A DNA stretch of 64,000 bases, from NCBI GenBank assembly GCA_963789075.1, contig CAWBJQ010000014.1:1054001-1118000 (forward strand). Reading direction: 5' to 3'. This document shows, piece by piece, positions 26,067-36,348 of the stretch. The notes under the pieces were generated by a model. It was not told the DNA's origin, did no database searches, and saw only the letters and a program-made list of their open reading frames with translations. The translations under genes were made by a program, and so were the position numbers. Source of the DNA: DATATJ01 sp963789075 (GTDB lineage Bacteria > Acidobacteriota > Vicinamibacteria > Vicinamibacterales > CAVVIG01). How positions within the stretch are numbered: position 1 is the stretch's first letter; each line of letters starts with the position of its first letter.

Positions 26067-26717
26067 ATGACGGACAAGGATCTGAAGCAACACGTACAAA
26101 ATGCCCTCGACTGGGAACCGAGTCTCGACGCTAGTGACATCGGCGTCTCGGTTGACGAGGGCGTCGTCACATTGCGTGGCAATGTGGCCTCTTATGCGCA
26201 GAAGGTGACGGCCGAGCGTGCCACCCTCCGCGTGTATGGTGCCAAGGGCGTGGCGAACGATCTCGTCGTGCATCTGGTGAGCGCACTCGAGCGCACCGAC
26301 ACCGAGATCGCCCAGGCGGCCGTGGCCGCGCTGAAGTGGAACACGATGATTCCAAACGATCGCGTCACCGTCGCGGTCGCGAACGGGTGGCTGACGCTGA
26401 ACGGCACGCTCGATTGGCAGTACCAGAAAGACGCGGCGGCACGCGCTGTTCGTGACCTGATCGGCGTGAAGGGCGTCATCAATGACGTCAACGTTCAACC
26501 GCGGGTGAAGACCCTCGACGTGCGCGACAAGATCGAAGCGGCGTTCAAACGCAGCGCCGAAATCGACGCGCGGCGCGTCAACGTCACCGCAACGGACGGG
26601 AGGGTGATCCTCAGCGGCAACGTGCACTCGTGGGCCGAGCGGCAGGCGGCCGAGCGCGCCGCCTGGGCCGCCCCAGGAGTGATGAACGTCGAGGACCGGC
26701 TGACGATTGTGCCCTAG
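26067..26717 (+). CDS. Three-BON-domain stress protein (OsmY-like, cytoplasmic)
   Basis: 216 residues with three BON units, each with the VxVxxGxVxLxGxV pattern: IGVSVDEGVVTLRGNVASYA, VTVAVANGWLTLNGTLDW and VNVTATDGRVILSGNVHSW. There is no signal peptide, unlike OsmY, so it probably acts in the cytoplasm or at the membrane surface. BON proteins are commonly induced with Usp proteins under stress. GTGGAGG precedes the ATG. A fragment of a close relative lies at 9147. Confidence 0.88.
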   Translation: MTDKDLKQHVQNALDWEPSLDASDIGVSVDEGVVTLRGNVASYAQKVTAERATLRVYGAKGVANDLVVHLVSALERTDTEIAQAAVAALKWNTMIPNDRVTVAVANGWLTLNGTLDWQYQKDAAARAVRDLIGVKGVINDVNVQPRVKTLDVRDKIEAAFKRSAEIDARRVNVTATDGRVILSGNVHSWAERQAAERAAWAAPGVMNVEDRLTIVP

Positions 26718-26729
26718 GCAGAAGCTGGT

Positions 26730-26772
26730 CGCGCTCGGGGGGCCGGATGAAGGTCCGGCGCCCCAGAGCGCG
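26730..26772. terminator. Strong hairpin after the BON gene
   Basis: CGCGCTC + GGGGGGCCGGA pairs with TCCGGCGCCCC + GAGCGCG around a six-base loop, with one mismatch and one bulge. It lies 12 bases after the stop, without a T-run. Confidence 0.5.
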
Positions 26773-27339
26773 CCATGAAGTGCGCCATCGCACGGCATCT
26801 TTCGTGCTCCCAGACAGATATGACGTACTGCAGCGCAAGTTCGGCGGAGTTGCGCAGACGCGTCGGACGTGAACCGGGGAAGACGTGGCTGCGCCGCGAC
26901 CTGGAGGTCAAAGAGCGGTTCCGGCGACTGGGATGGCGAAGCCTATGGCTGGTCGCCGCATACGGCCTGCACCTCTGGTTCACCGCGCCAGCTGCCGCGG
27001 GTCCGGCACTGTTGGACCTCGATCGGCGGGATGCGGGCCGGCTCGATAGACCGACACGGGTTCGCGCCGTTGCCACCGCCGCAACTCATGGCATCCGGCC
27101 GTGCTCTCGCGGAAGCTCCTAGGACGGGATCCTTCACGTGGCGTACGCCTTCAACACATACTCCTCGACCATTCCCCCATCTCTCGGCGGTGCCTGATAG
27201 AACGACCCTCGAGCTCCGCCCTGCGTACTGGAGTGATAGGGATGCGTGTTTTTCCGCAGCCGCCTGAAATAGTCCGCATACGTACGTCGAATGAACCGCG
27301 TGAAGCCCGCCAGATGCACCGCTTCCGACTTTCCGGCAC
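26773..27339. other. 567 bases without a convincing gene
   Basis: A minus-strand frame at 27134-27319 (MHLAGFTRFIRRTYADYFRR from a GTG) has coding-like residues but no start signals. A plus-strand frame from 26775 shows one hydrophobic segment. I could not support either as a gene. Confidence 0.35.
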
Positions 27340-27355
27340 TGGCACAGGTGCTGCT
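27340..27355 (+). promoter_or_regulatory. Sigma54 promoter for Fis-type regulator
   Basis: TGGCAC-AGGTG-CTGCT has a perfect -24 element, exact GG-N10-GC spacing and one -12 mismatch; it lies about 50 bases before the ATG at 27406. Confidence 0.65.
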
Positions 27356-27405
27356 CTGTTCCGCCCCATCTGGCTCGGACCTTGAGCCGGGTGAGGAGCC
27401 TTCGT

Positions 27406-27756
27406 ATGATCACGAAAGAACAGGTCGAATCAGTCCTCGAGGCGGTGCCGCCATCAGTCCCCGCGGCACTGCCCGGGACGTCACAGGACGCGCGGGCGAT
27501 CTCGCTCGACGACCGGTTGCGCGAAGTTGAAACTACTCTGATCAGGTGGGCACTGAAGGTGAGCGGCGGCAACAAATCAAGGGCTGCGGAACTGCTGCAG
27601 ATCAAGCGCTCGACGCTCGGCGATCGCATCAACCGGTGTGGCCTTGGCCAGAAGCGAGCAGGCGGCGAAGGCGCGGTCGATGGCGCGCACTCCGTGGCGA
27701 CGATGGCGCTCGAAGAATCGCACGTCGAAGAGTCGCGCGCGGCGGCCGCGGTCTGA
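27406..27756 (+). CDS. Fis-type helix-turn-helix protein
   Basis: 116 residues. The centre (REVETTLIRWALKVSGGNKS then RAAELLQIKRSTLGDRINR) is the Fis/NtrC C-terminal DNA-binding fold, here without receiver or AAA+ domains. GAGGAG lies before the ATG; a TTG at 27382 would add eight residues. Because it has its own sigma54 promoter and the same HTH type as sigma54 activators, it could bind the same sites as the NtrC-type protein or act as a nucleoid-associated regulator. The acidic, Ala-rich tail is unlike Fis. Confidence 0.8.
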   Translation: MITKEQVESVLEAVPPSVPAALPGTSQDARAISLDDRLREVETTLIRWALKVSGGNKSRAAELLQIKRSTLGDRINRCGLGQKRAGGEGAVDGAHSVATMALEESHVEESRAAAAV

Positions 27757-27867
27757 CAGACTTTCGACGGCGGCGTCGGCAGGCGGACCCACAGTGGCGC
27801 TTTCGTCCGCCGCATGGGCCCGAAGATGCGGAGCACCCGATGCGATTGTCGCGAGACGGCTGAGGGC

Positions 27868-28317
27868 CTACGTCCCTCGGACCGTCACGACCGGGCAAGG
27901 GGCCATCCTGACGATGCGCTCCGCCACGCTTCCGAGAAAGAGTTTCGGCAATCCGCGCCGGCCATGCGTGCCGACCACAATGAGATCGGCTCGGCCGGAT
28001 CGGGCTGCACGGAGAATCTGAATCACCGGATCACCGCCTTGATTCAGCACCGTCGTGGCTCTGACCCCCGCCTTGCTTGCGCGGCCGGCTAACGCTTTCA
28101 GTTGCCGTGCGCTCCACGGTCGCGCCTGCTTGTCGAGCTGATCCAACGTGACGGCGTCGAGGTACAGCCCAGGGACCGCGGGCACCACGGGCCCCATCAC
28201 GTGGACGATCGTGAGCTTCGCGTCGAGCGATTTGGCGATCGTGAGGGCCGCGGTGAAGGCGCGGTCCGACGCGTCGGAGAAATCGGTCGCATAGAGCACG
28301 CGGCGAAGGCGTTTCAT
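27868..28317 (-). CDS. Universal stress protein (UspA family)
   Basis: 149 residues from MKRLRRVLYATDFSDASDRA. Complete Usp domain ending with the ATP-binding motif GTHGRRGLPKLFLGSVAERI. ATGAGGACGACC before the Met serves as ribosome-binding region. It follows another Usp gene on the same strand by 85 bases, and they are probably co-transcribed. Confidence 0.9.
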   Translation of the reverse strand: MKRLRRVLYATDFSDASDRAFTAALTIAKSLDAKLTIVHVMGPVVPAVPGLYLDAVTLDQLDKQARPWSARQLKALAGRASKAGVRATTVLNQGGDPVIQILRAARSGRADLIVVGTHGRRGLPKLFLGSVAERIVRMAPCPVVTVRGT

Positions 28318-28402
28318 CGTGGTCGTCCTCATGGAACGATGCCGAGGTCGATAACCATCGCCTTCAAACGTGCGAGGCATCGATTCGTGCGTCATCGATC
28401 GT

Positions 28403-28849
28403 CTACACACTCAGGACCGGGCACGGCGACCGTTGGATGATGCCAAACGCGTGCGTGCGCAGGCGCCCGAACGGCTCGGCAACGGATCCGTGTCCGATGA
28501 GCAAGAGGTCGGCCTGCTCCTGACGGGCTTCCTCTGTCGCGGTCGGGACGATGCCACCGACCACAACCCGAAGTGGCGCGCCGATGCCGGCGGATTTCAC
28601 CATGGACTCAATCCTGTCGCGAGCCTCGTCGCGCGCGTAGTCCTGGAGTCGCCGTTCGCTTTCGAGCGACGGCCAGTCGCTGATCGGACCGACGACGTGC
28701 AGCAGCCTCAATGTTGCGCCGCTCTGTGAACTGAAGGCCGCCGCCCACTGCAGCAATGCCGGCGTGGCGGGCGATCCATCCACCGCGCAGAGAATCGTTC
28801 GCGGGCTTTCGGAGGCCGCCTGCGTTTCGGCGTGCGCGGCCGTCCACAC
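28403..28849 (-). CDS. Universal stress protein, apparently half of a tandem protein
   Basis: 148 residues from a GTG. One Usp domain is present (RTILCAVDGSPATPALLQWA ... GHGSVAEPFGRLRTHAFGI), with a degenerate nucleotide motif. Upstream and in frame are codons for SLYLHDARCPVWTAAH, which resembles the end of a preceding Usp domain (normally SPCPVWT). The gene therefore looks like the second half of a two-domain Usp whose first domain was lost, and the GTG within CPVW may be a secondary start. Confidence 0.7.
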   Translation of the reverse strand: MWTAAHAETQAASESPRTILCAVDGSPATPALLQWAAAFSSQSGATLRLLHVVGPISDWPSLESERRLQDYARDEARDRIESMVKSAGIGAPLRVVVGGIVPTATEEARQEQADLLLIGHGSVAEPFGRLRTHAFGIIQRSPCPVLSV

Positions 28850-29235
28850 CGGACACCTCGCGTCGTGGAGGTAGAGGCTGCTCGCATCTGAAGCATCAAC
28901 CGTTCCTATCGTGTATCGGCTTTCTTTTGGGACCGTTCGGACCGGAGAACATCCGTCGGATCGTGATGCGTCTGCGAAATATTGCGCGGTCCTGAGCGAG
29001 TTTTATCCTTTCTGGTCGGCAATCCCTCGTCTGCATCGGCGATCATCGAGAGGCGACGTGGTGATTGTGACTGGCAGGCGGCGTGCGGTCGCGAAGACCG
29101 GTAGTGATGAAGCGGCAGGGACACGAGTGCGACGTGTGACGATGCGTCAGTGTCACCGAATGGCTGCCTTCTCGCCCCGCTAATCAACCCCGTACGCGAG
29201 CGACAACTATCCTGACGCTGGGGGGGCCGAGTTGG
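28850..29235. other. Intergenic, no gene seen
   Basis: Apart from the in-frame Usp tail at its left edge (about 28850-28880), I see no supported coding sequence, RNA or promoter. Confidence 0.4.
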
Positions 29236-30638
29236 TCACAGCACGTCGATCACGACGAGTGTCATGTCGTCCTGTTGAGACGTGGCACTCGGCCGCCAGT
29301 GGTCTATCTGTGAGAACAGTTCCTCTGAGAGTTGAGCCGGCGACCCCGATTGGTTCCCGCGAACGACTTCTTCCAATTTGCTGTCGCCAAAGAACTCGCC
29401 CCGGCCGTTCTCGACGTCGATCACGCCGTCGGTGTACAGAAGAAACCGCTCGCCTGAACGGATAGCCATCGTCGCAACGGGATAGGCACATTCCTGGACC
29501 ATGCCGAGAAGAAAGCCGTTACTCTCGATCCGATCGAGCTGTCCTCGCGCCCACCGGAGAAGCGGTGGGTGTCCAGCGGCTGAATACCGGGCCGTCTTGT
29601 TGTCGGTGTCAAGCCACAAGTATGCAGCCGAGATCAGCTGACTCGATCGTTGGCCGGACAGCACCCGATTCAAGCCCATGAGCACCGCAGCCGGGTCGTC
29701 TGCATCGGAAGCCACAGCCTGCATCGCGACTTTGATCATCGATGCGATCAGGGCCGCCGGCACCCCGTGGCCTGCAACATCGGCGATCAGGATGCCTACT
29801 CGCGCGTCATCGACAGCGACAAACTCGTAGAAATCTCCAGCGACTGCCGTCATGGGTCGATAGGCCGCGCTCATCCGCAAATTCCGTGTCGGCGGAACTC
29901 CCTGTGGAAGAATCGCGGTTTGGATGTTGCGAGCGATGTCAAGTTCGTTTTCAACAGCCAGCAAGCGACGCTCGTTCGCGAAGACCAGCTCCAATCCCAC
30001 ATAGGCCAACGAGAACAACAGAGCCGCGAAACCGATGTGATCCAGAACTGGGAACCGCTCGAAACCGAGGGCGCGTGCCAGGTTGGCGTACAGGGCTTCG
30101 ACGGTGAAGGTGGACGTGCCGACGACGAGCGCCCTGCGATCGTGGAAGGCAAGGTACTGGACGACGCACGTGGCGCGGCAAGGGCACTCGCGAGGATCAC
30201 CAGGACTCCGGTCCCGAGCAGGTTGTTGTACAGCATCAACGCGTTGTTCGAACCCGTCACAACAAAAACAAGGATGCCGGTGATGCCAATAGCGAGGCCG
30301 ATGTAGGCTGCGATCCGAAGGAGCACGCGGAGTCCGCCCAGCGTCAGCTCGACAAACGCGAGCACCGCCGGGACGACATTCAGATACAACATGACGGTCG
30401 TGACATATGGCATGTAGATCTGAAGCCCGCGCGGCAACGCCATAATCACGGCCCGTGATTGACTCACCCGCAGGGCGCCGTACATGGCGCTCCAGATGCC
30501 CAGCCACACAAAAATCCGCACGCGGGCGCGCCGGCGAATCACCGCGATCAAGCAACTTGCGAATCCGAAGAACAGGAAGACCGACCCCACCACGATGTCG
30601 ACGATCTGGCCGCGAAGCATGGCTGCGACTGAGTCCAT
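29236..30638 (-). CDS. Membrane-anchored PP2C/SpoIIE-type serine phosphatase (one frameshift)
   Basis: About 467 residues after joining two frames. The N-terminal half has about seven membrane helices (IVVGSVFLFFGFASCLIAVI at the start), followed by a short linker (ELDIARNIQTAILPQGVPPT) and a SpoIIE/RsbU phosphatase domain (AGDFYEFV, ILIADVAGHGVPAALIASMI, LLYTDGVIDVEN, QQDDMTLVVI with metal-binding Asp residues). Such proteins release anti-sigma-factor antagonists in partner-switching. The frame shifts near 30170 (ASALAAPR to VVQYLAFHDRR). Start MDSVAAMLRG has AAGAGG upstream. No anti-sigma partner is adjacent. Confidence 0.8.
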
Positions 30639-31089
30639 CAGGTGAGAGCCTCTTGAATGGCGGCAGCATACCAGACGAAGAAGGATCCTGCCGTCACGCA
30701 CGCCTGTTCCACGCTCCTGTGAAGAATCACGCGAGAGCTGCGGATTTTTTCGTGGCGATGATGGGGCGGTGGCCCGCCGCGGCACGGCTTGGAATCGCGA
30801 TTCAGCACTGTTTGCCGCGACGAAACTTCTCAGAACACGTCGCGACGTGCGCACATGGTTTGCTGTCGCGTCGGCCGAAGACTTGCACTGACGCAGGTGT
30901 CGGTTTGAGTCTCAGTCACCGCGCGGCAGCACTGCCGGATTTCCGGCAGTCAGGAAACGTTCCGGGATGGGATCGAGTCGATGGTTGGAGCACCATCCGA
31001 TGAGTCCCGATGTCGCCGCCTTTCAAGAAGACGCCGCAAGTCGAGGATACGAATCGGCTTCAAGGCGCTTTTAGGGAAGGACGAGGAAG
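30639..31089. other. Divergent intergenic region between phosphatase and ppsA genes
   Basis: No supported gene. It contains the palindrome at 30931-30950; the ribosome-binding region of ppsA (GGGAAGGACGAGGAAG) lies at its end. Confidence 0.45.
30931..30950. promoter_or_regulatory. 20-base perfect palindrome upstream of ppsA
   Basis: ACTGCCGGAT-TTCCGGCAGT has nine-base perfect arms around TT, about 140 bases before the ppsA ATG. Possibly an operator. Confidence 0.45.
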
Positions 31090-33507
31090 ATGACCACCTC
31101 ACAGTACACGCTCGACTTCTCGGAGATCGGCCTGGCCGATGTGCCGATGGTGGGCGGCAAGAACGCCTCATTAGGCGAGATGTTCCGAGCACTCAAGCCT
31201 CAGGCCGTGGGTGTCTTGGACGGCTTTGCGACGACCGCCCACGCCTATCGGCGTCTCTTGGCGACCACCGGCCTCGAGGAACGACTGCGCACGATCTTCA
31301 GCCCATTCGATCCAGAGAATCTCGACGAGCTCTCGCGCCGCGGTCAAGCGGCGCGGGCCGCAGTTCTGGAGACACCGATCCCCGACGAACTGCGGGTCGC
31401 GATGTTCAGCGCCTACGATCGACTCTGTGCTCGCGTCGGCCGTGAACCGGAGCTCGCCGTCCGATCCTCGGCGACCGCCGAAGACCTGCCGGAGGCCTCG
31501 TTTGCCGGTGCCGCCGAAACGTTTCTCAACGTGCGCGGACGCGAGGGTCTCCTGCGCGCGGTGCACGCCTGCTTCTCGTCATTGTTCACGGATCGCGCGA
31601 TCAGTTATCGCGCGCGACTGGGGTACGACCAATTGAAGGTCGCGCTGTCGGTCGGCATCATGCCGATGGTGCGATCCGACAAGGCGAGCTCCGGCGTGAT
31701 GTTCACGCTGGATACCGAATCCGGATTTCGCGACGTCGTGACGGTCTCCGGCACCTACGGCCTTGGCGAATTCATCGTCCAGGGCGTCGTCTCGCCGGAC
31801 GAGTGGACGGTGTTCAAACCGACGCTCGCGACGGGTCATCCGGCGATCATCGGTCGACGACTCGGCACGAAGGAAGTGCGACTGATCTACGCGGACGGGA
31901 GCAAAGGCACACGCAGCGAGCCGACGCCCGCCGAGGAGCGCGCGCGATTCTGCCTAACTGACGACGATATTCTAACGCTCGCACGCTGGGCGTGTCTGAT
32001 CGAGAGACACTATTCGGCCGTGGCCGGCCACCCGCAGCCAATGGACATCGAGTGGGCCAAGGACGGCGTGAGTGGCGAGCTGCTCATTGTCCAAGCGCGG
32101 CCCGAGACAGTGCATTCCGCGAAGCCGCGGACGGCGGCGGCGGAGATGTTCCGATTGACCCAAGCGTCGGGACCTGCGTTGCTGACCGGACAGGCGGTCG
32201 GCGAAAAGATCGGCGTCGGCCGCGTACGCGTCGTTCGCGACGTGAGTGCGTTGAAGACCGTCCGGGCTGGTGAGGTGCTCGTCGCGGAAATCACCGATCC
32301 CGACTGGGAACCGGTGATGCGGCGGGTTGCCGCGATTGTCACGGACAAAGGCGGTCGCACCGCACACGCCGCGATCGTGTCGCGCGAATTCGGCCTCCCG
32401 TGCATCGTCGGAACGGAACGTGGCACCACGACGCTCCGCGATGGCGACGAAGTGACGGTCTGCTGCGCCGAGGGAGCGGAAGGGCATGTGTACGGCGGCG
32501 CCATCCCGTTCGAGATCGCGCGCATCGACGCCGCGCAGGTGCCGCAGACGCGAACCCAGATGATGTTGATCGTCGGCGATCCGAGTCAGGCGTTCGCGCT
32601 CGCGGCCATTCCGAATGCCGGCGTAGGCCTCGCACGCACCGAGTTCATCGTCACGAATCACATCGGGATTCATCCGATGGCGCTCGCGCGCTATCCCCAG
32701 CTCGAGGACGCGCAGGCTGTGAGAGATATTGCGGCGAAGATCGGGAGCGAGAACGCGCGGGACTTCTTCATTCGCCGGTTTAGCGAAGGCGTCGCCCGGA
32801 TCGCGGCGGCCTTCTACCCCAAACCAGTCATCGTCCGGACGAGTGATTTCAAGACCAACGAATACGCGCGTCTGCTCGGTGGCCGTGAGTTCGAGCCGCA
32901 GGAAGAGAATCCGATGATTGGCTTCCGTGGCGCATCCCGGTATTACGACGCGCGCTACGCCGACGGGTTCGCACTGGAATGCGCGGCCCTGCGTCGGGCG
33001 CGACGCGAGCTGGGCCTGACGAACATCAAGGTGATGATCCCGTTCTGTCGCACGGTGGACGAAGGGAAGCGGGTCATCGCAACCATGGCCGAGAGTGGGC
33101 TCCGGCAGGGGGAGGACGGCCTCGAGATCTACGCCATGTGTGAGGTACCGTCGAACGCGATTCTGGCGGAAGACTTCCTGGGCGTGTTCGACGGGTTTTC
33201 GATTGGCTCAAACGATCTGACGCAGCTCGCGCTCGGGCTCGATCGCGATTCCGGCACGGTGGCGCATCTCTTCGATGAGCGGAATGATGCCGTCCGCTGG
33301 CTGATCGCTCGGGCGATTACTGCCGCCCGGAAGCTGGGCAAGCCGATTGGCATTTGTGGGCAAGCGCCGTCGGATTATCCGGAATTCGCGGCGTGGCTGG
33401 TCGGGGAAGGTATCGATTCGATTTCCCTGAATCCGGACGTCGCGATCGCGGCGACGCTGCGGGTCGCGGCCGCGGAAGCTGCGGTCGGGACGGGGGTACA
33501 CGCATGA
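31090..33507 (+). CDS. ppsA: Phosphoenolpyruvate synthase
   Basis: 805 residues, usual length. Converts pyruvate, ATP and water to PEP, AMP and phosphate for gluconeogenesis. N-terminal ATP-grasp domain (GGKNASLGEM, LAVRSSATAEDLPEASFAG), central phosphohistidine domain (GGRTAHAAIVSREFGLPCIVG; the swivelling His), and C-terminal PEP/pyruvate barrel (MIGFRGASRYYD, FSIGSNDLTQLALGLDRDSG, GICGQAPSDYPEFA). Intact throughout, unlike several neighbours. Its last codons overlap the Usp fragment by four bases, and mgtA follows. PpsA with Usp and MgtA genes is typical of low-energy stress islands. Confidence 0.96.
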   Translation: MTTSQYTLDFSEIGLADVPMVGGKNASLGEMFRALKPQAVGVLDGFATTAHAYRRLLATTGLEERLRTIFSPFDPENLDELSRRGQAARAAVLETPIPDELRVAMFSAYDRLCARVGREPELAVRSSATAEDLPEASFAGAAETFLNVRGREGLLRAVHACFSSLFTDRAISYRARLGYDQLKVALSVGIMPMVRSDKASSGVMFTLDTESGFRDVVTVSGTYGLGEFIVQGVVSPDEWTVFKPTLATGHPAIIGRRLGTKEVRLIYADGSKGTRSEPTPAEERARFCLTDDDILTLARWACLIERHYSAVAGHPQPMDIEWAKDGVSGELLIVQARPETVHSAKPRTAAAEMFRLTQASGPALLTGQAVGEKIGVGRVRVVRDVSALKTVRAGEVLVAEITDPDWEPVMRRVAAIVTDKGGRTAHAAIVSREFGLPCIVGTERGTTTLRDGDEVTVCCAEGAEGHVYGGAIPFEIARIDAAQVPQTRTQMMLIVGDPSQAFALAAIPNAGVGLARTEFIVTNHIGIHPMALARYPQLEDAQAVRDIAAKIGSENARDFFIRRFSEGVARIAAAFYPKPVIVRTSDFKTNEYARLLGGREFEPQEENPMIGFRGASRYYDARYADGFALECAALRRARRELGLTNIKVMIPFCRTVDEGKRVIATMAESGLRQGEDGLEIYAMCEVPSNAILAEDFLGVFDGFSIGSNDLTQLALGLDRDSGTVAHLFDERNDAVRWLIARAITAARKLGKPIGICGQAPSDYPEFAAWLVGEGIDSISLNPDVAIAATLRVAAAEAAVGTGVHA

Positions 33508-33776
33508 CGACAATCACGCGCATTCTCGTCCCGGTGGACTTCAACGAATCCCACCTGCAAGGACTCCTCACGCCGACGGAGCAGAGGCAGTACCACGCAG
33601 CGCCAGCGGTTGCATTCGGTAATCCGCATGCGGAGATCCTCGACTACGTGACGCGCGTCGATCGACCTGATTGTCATGGGCACGCATGGGCGCGGCGGGG
33701 TCGCTCACGCGGTTCTCGGCAGCGTGGCCGAAAATGTCTTGCGCACTGCCCGTGTCCGGTGTTGACTGTGCGCTGA
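33504..33776 (+). pseudogene. Universal stress protein with internal deletion
   Basis: Begins MTTITRILVPVDFNESHLQG and later shows, across frames, DLIVMGTHGRGGVAHAVLGS, so both ends of the Usp fold are present. But only about 90 codons lie between start and stop, where 140-150 are needed, and the frame shifts twice. A genuine internal deletion seems likely. It overlaps the ppsA stop and the mgtA start, which shows the original operon order ppsA-usp-mgtA. Confidence 0.7.
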
Positions 33777-36320
33777 TGCGTGCCCTCCGTGACCATGCAC
33801 CGCGACCCCAGTCCTCCGGTGCTGAAAAAGCGACAGTTCGCGACGTCACTTACCAGGGCCTGACATCCGCTGAAGCCGCTCGTCGATTGGCGCAGGCTGG
33901 ACCGAATGAGCCGGTCGTCGTTCGCCATCTGTCGACGGTGCTCCAGCTGCTGCGCCTGTTCGTCAACCCGTTGGTCGTGATTCTGCTCGTGGCGAGCACG
34001 ATTTCCGGCGGTGCTCGGTCAGGTGACGGACGCCGCGATTATCGTGACGATGGTGGTGCTGGGCGTCGGGATCAACTTCTGGCAAAGCTATCGGTCCCAG
34101 CAGGCCGCCGAGGCGCTGCGCTCGATGGTGACCCCGACGGCGACAGTGCGTCGAGATGGCGCCTGGCAGGAAGTTCCGATTCGGGCAGTCGTGCCCGGAG
34201 ACCTCATTCGGCTCTCAGCCGGTGACCTCGTCCCCGCTGACAGCAGGCTGATGGAGGCGCGCGATCTGTCGGTTCAGCAATCGATGTTGACCGGCGAATC
34301 GCTGCCGGTCGAGAAGACACCGACCGCCGAAACGGGCACGCCGGAGACCGGCCCGGAAACGCCGCACCTCATATTCCTGGGAACGTCCGTCATCAGCGGT
34401 ACAGCGACTGCTGTGGTGATCACGACCGGGCCGCGCACCCTCTTCGGTGAAATTGCGGCGCGCCTGAGCGTGCGCCCGCCAGAGACCGAGTTCGAACATG
34501 GGCTGCGGCGGTTTTCCGTTCTGATCCTCACGACCACGATTACGCTCGTGCTCTTCATCATCCTGGTCAGCATTGCGTTCAAACACGATCCGTTCGAGTC
34601 CTTGCTGTTCGCGGTCGCGCTGGGCGTTGGGCTCACGCCAGAATTTCTCCCGATGATCACCTCCGTTACGCTCACGCAAGGAGCGCTACGGATGGCTCGC
34701 GAGCAGGTCATCGTCAAGCATCTGCCGGCGATCCAGAACTTCGGCAGCATCGATGTCCTGTGCAGCGACAAGACCGGGACCCTGACGGCGGGCGTGATGC
34801 AGTTCGACCGTGCCCTCGATCCGACAGGAACAATCTCCCCGCGACCCTTCACGTTGGCCTACCTCAATAGCCACTTCGAAACAGGCATTCGGAGTCCCTT
34901 CGACGCCGCCATCCTCCAGCACGATGCGGTCGACGTGAGCGGATACGAAAAGGTCGATGAAATTCCGTTCGATTTCGAGCGTCGGCGTCTGTCCATCGTG
35001 GTGACAACGCCCGACGACGGCGATGGGACGCGACTGCTCGTGACCAAGGGCGCCCCTGAATCGGTGCTGGCCGTATCGACGGCATTCGAAGTGGAGGGTC
35101 GCGTCCAGCCATTGACGGATGACGCCAGGCGCGCTTCTGCACAGGTCTACGAAGGACTTGGTGCGAATGGGTTCCGCGTGCTCACGATCGCGTATAGACG
35201 ACTCGGCGCTCGGGCCGCGTACTCGCGAGCGGATGAAGCGGAGCTTGTGTTGGCCGGGTTCGTCAGCTTCGCGGACCCCGTTTTGCCTGATGCAGCGGAC
35301 ATGCTGGCCCAGCTCAGAGCAGACGGTGTGCAGGTCAAAATTATCAGCGGCGATAGCGAGGTGGTCTCGCGTCACGTCTGTCGACACGTCGGCGTCAACG
35401 ACGAGGCCATCGTCACGGGTGATGACCTCGATCGTCTCGACGATGCGGCCCTCGGACACGTCGCGGAGAACGCCTCGGTCTTCACGCGCGTCTCCCCCGG
35501 CCAGAAGAATCGCATCATCCTCGCGTTGAAGCGCCGCGGACACGTCGTCGGCTTTCTCGGGGACGGCATCAACGACGCCCCGTCGTTGCACGCCGCCGAC
35601 GTGGGGATCTCGGTGATGAGTGCAACCGACGTCGCGCGGCAGGCCGCGGACATCATCCTGCTCAAGCCGGGCCTCAAGGTGCTCCACCGGGGCATTCTCG
35701 AGGGCCGTCGGGCGTCGGGCAACATGATGAAGTACCTGTTGATGGGCACAAGCTCGAATTTCGGCAACATGTTCAGTATGGCGGCGGCGTCGTTGTTTCT
35801 GCCGTTCTTGCCGATGTTGCCGACGCAGATCTTGCTGAACAACTTCTTGTACGACCTGGCGCAGATCACGATCCCCTCGGACAACGTGGATGCCAGCTAT
35901 ATTCAACGACCGCAGCGCTGGGATGTGCGGGTCATTCGGGATTTCATGATCTTCATCGGTCCCATCAGCTCGATTTTCGATTTTCTGACGTTCTACGCGA
36001 TGCTGCGGATCTTTCATGCCAGCGAGGTTCTGTTTCACACCGGGTGGTTTGTCGAATCACTCGCGACCCAGACATTGGTGCTGTTCGTCATTCGGACGAT
36101 GGGCAATCCCCTTCGGAGTCGCCCAAGCCGGCCGCTGACGATCACGACGCTCGTGATCGTCGCGATTGGAGCAGTTCTACCCGCGACGCCCCTGGCGCCG
36201 CTCCTCGGATTCACGGTGCCACCGGCGCGCTATTTTGTGCTGCTGCTTGGGGCAGTCATGGTGTACCTGCTGCTGGTCGAAGTGGCGAAGCGCCAGCTCG
36301 TGCGCTGGCTGCGGTTGTGA
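33776..36320 (+). CDS. mgtA: Mg2+-type P-type ATPase (MgtA-like), one frameshift near the N-terminus
   Basis: About 847 residues if frames are joined. An N-terminal cation-ATPase domain (VTYQGLTSAEAARRLAQAGP) leads into membrane helices; then the frame shifts near 34010 (LLVASTISG to VLGQVTDAAI). The rest is intact: actuator SMLTGESLPVEK, phosphorylation site SDKTGTLTAG, GDGINDAPSLHAADVGISV, and ten-helix P3A-type C-terminus (LPTQILLNNFLYDLAQ). Import of Mg2+ is inferred from family. The ATG overlaps the upstream stop as TGATG. A one-base loss would explain the shift. Confidence 0.85.
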
Positions 36321-36348
36321 GCGCGACCGAAACGAGACCATCCCTGTC

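Noticed and set aside
27134..27319. 61-codon minus-strand frame MHLAGFTRFIRR...
   Set aside because: Residues look plausible, but there is no ribosome-binding site, promoter or recognisable family.
34686..36038. 450-codon minus-strand frame inside mgtA
   Set aside because: High-GC shadow of a gene with all P-type ATPase motifs; no domain in the minus frame.
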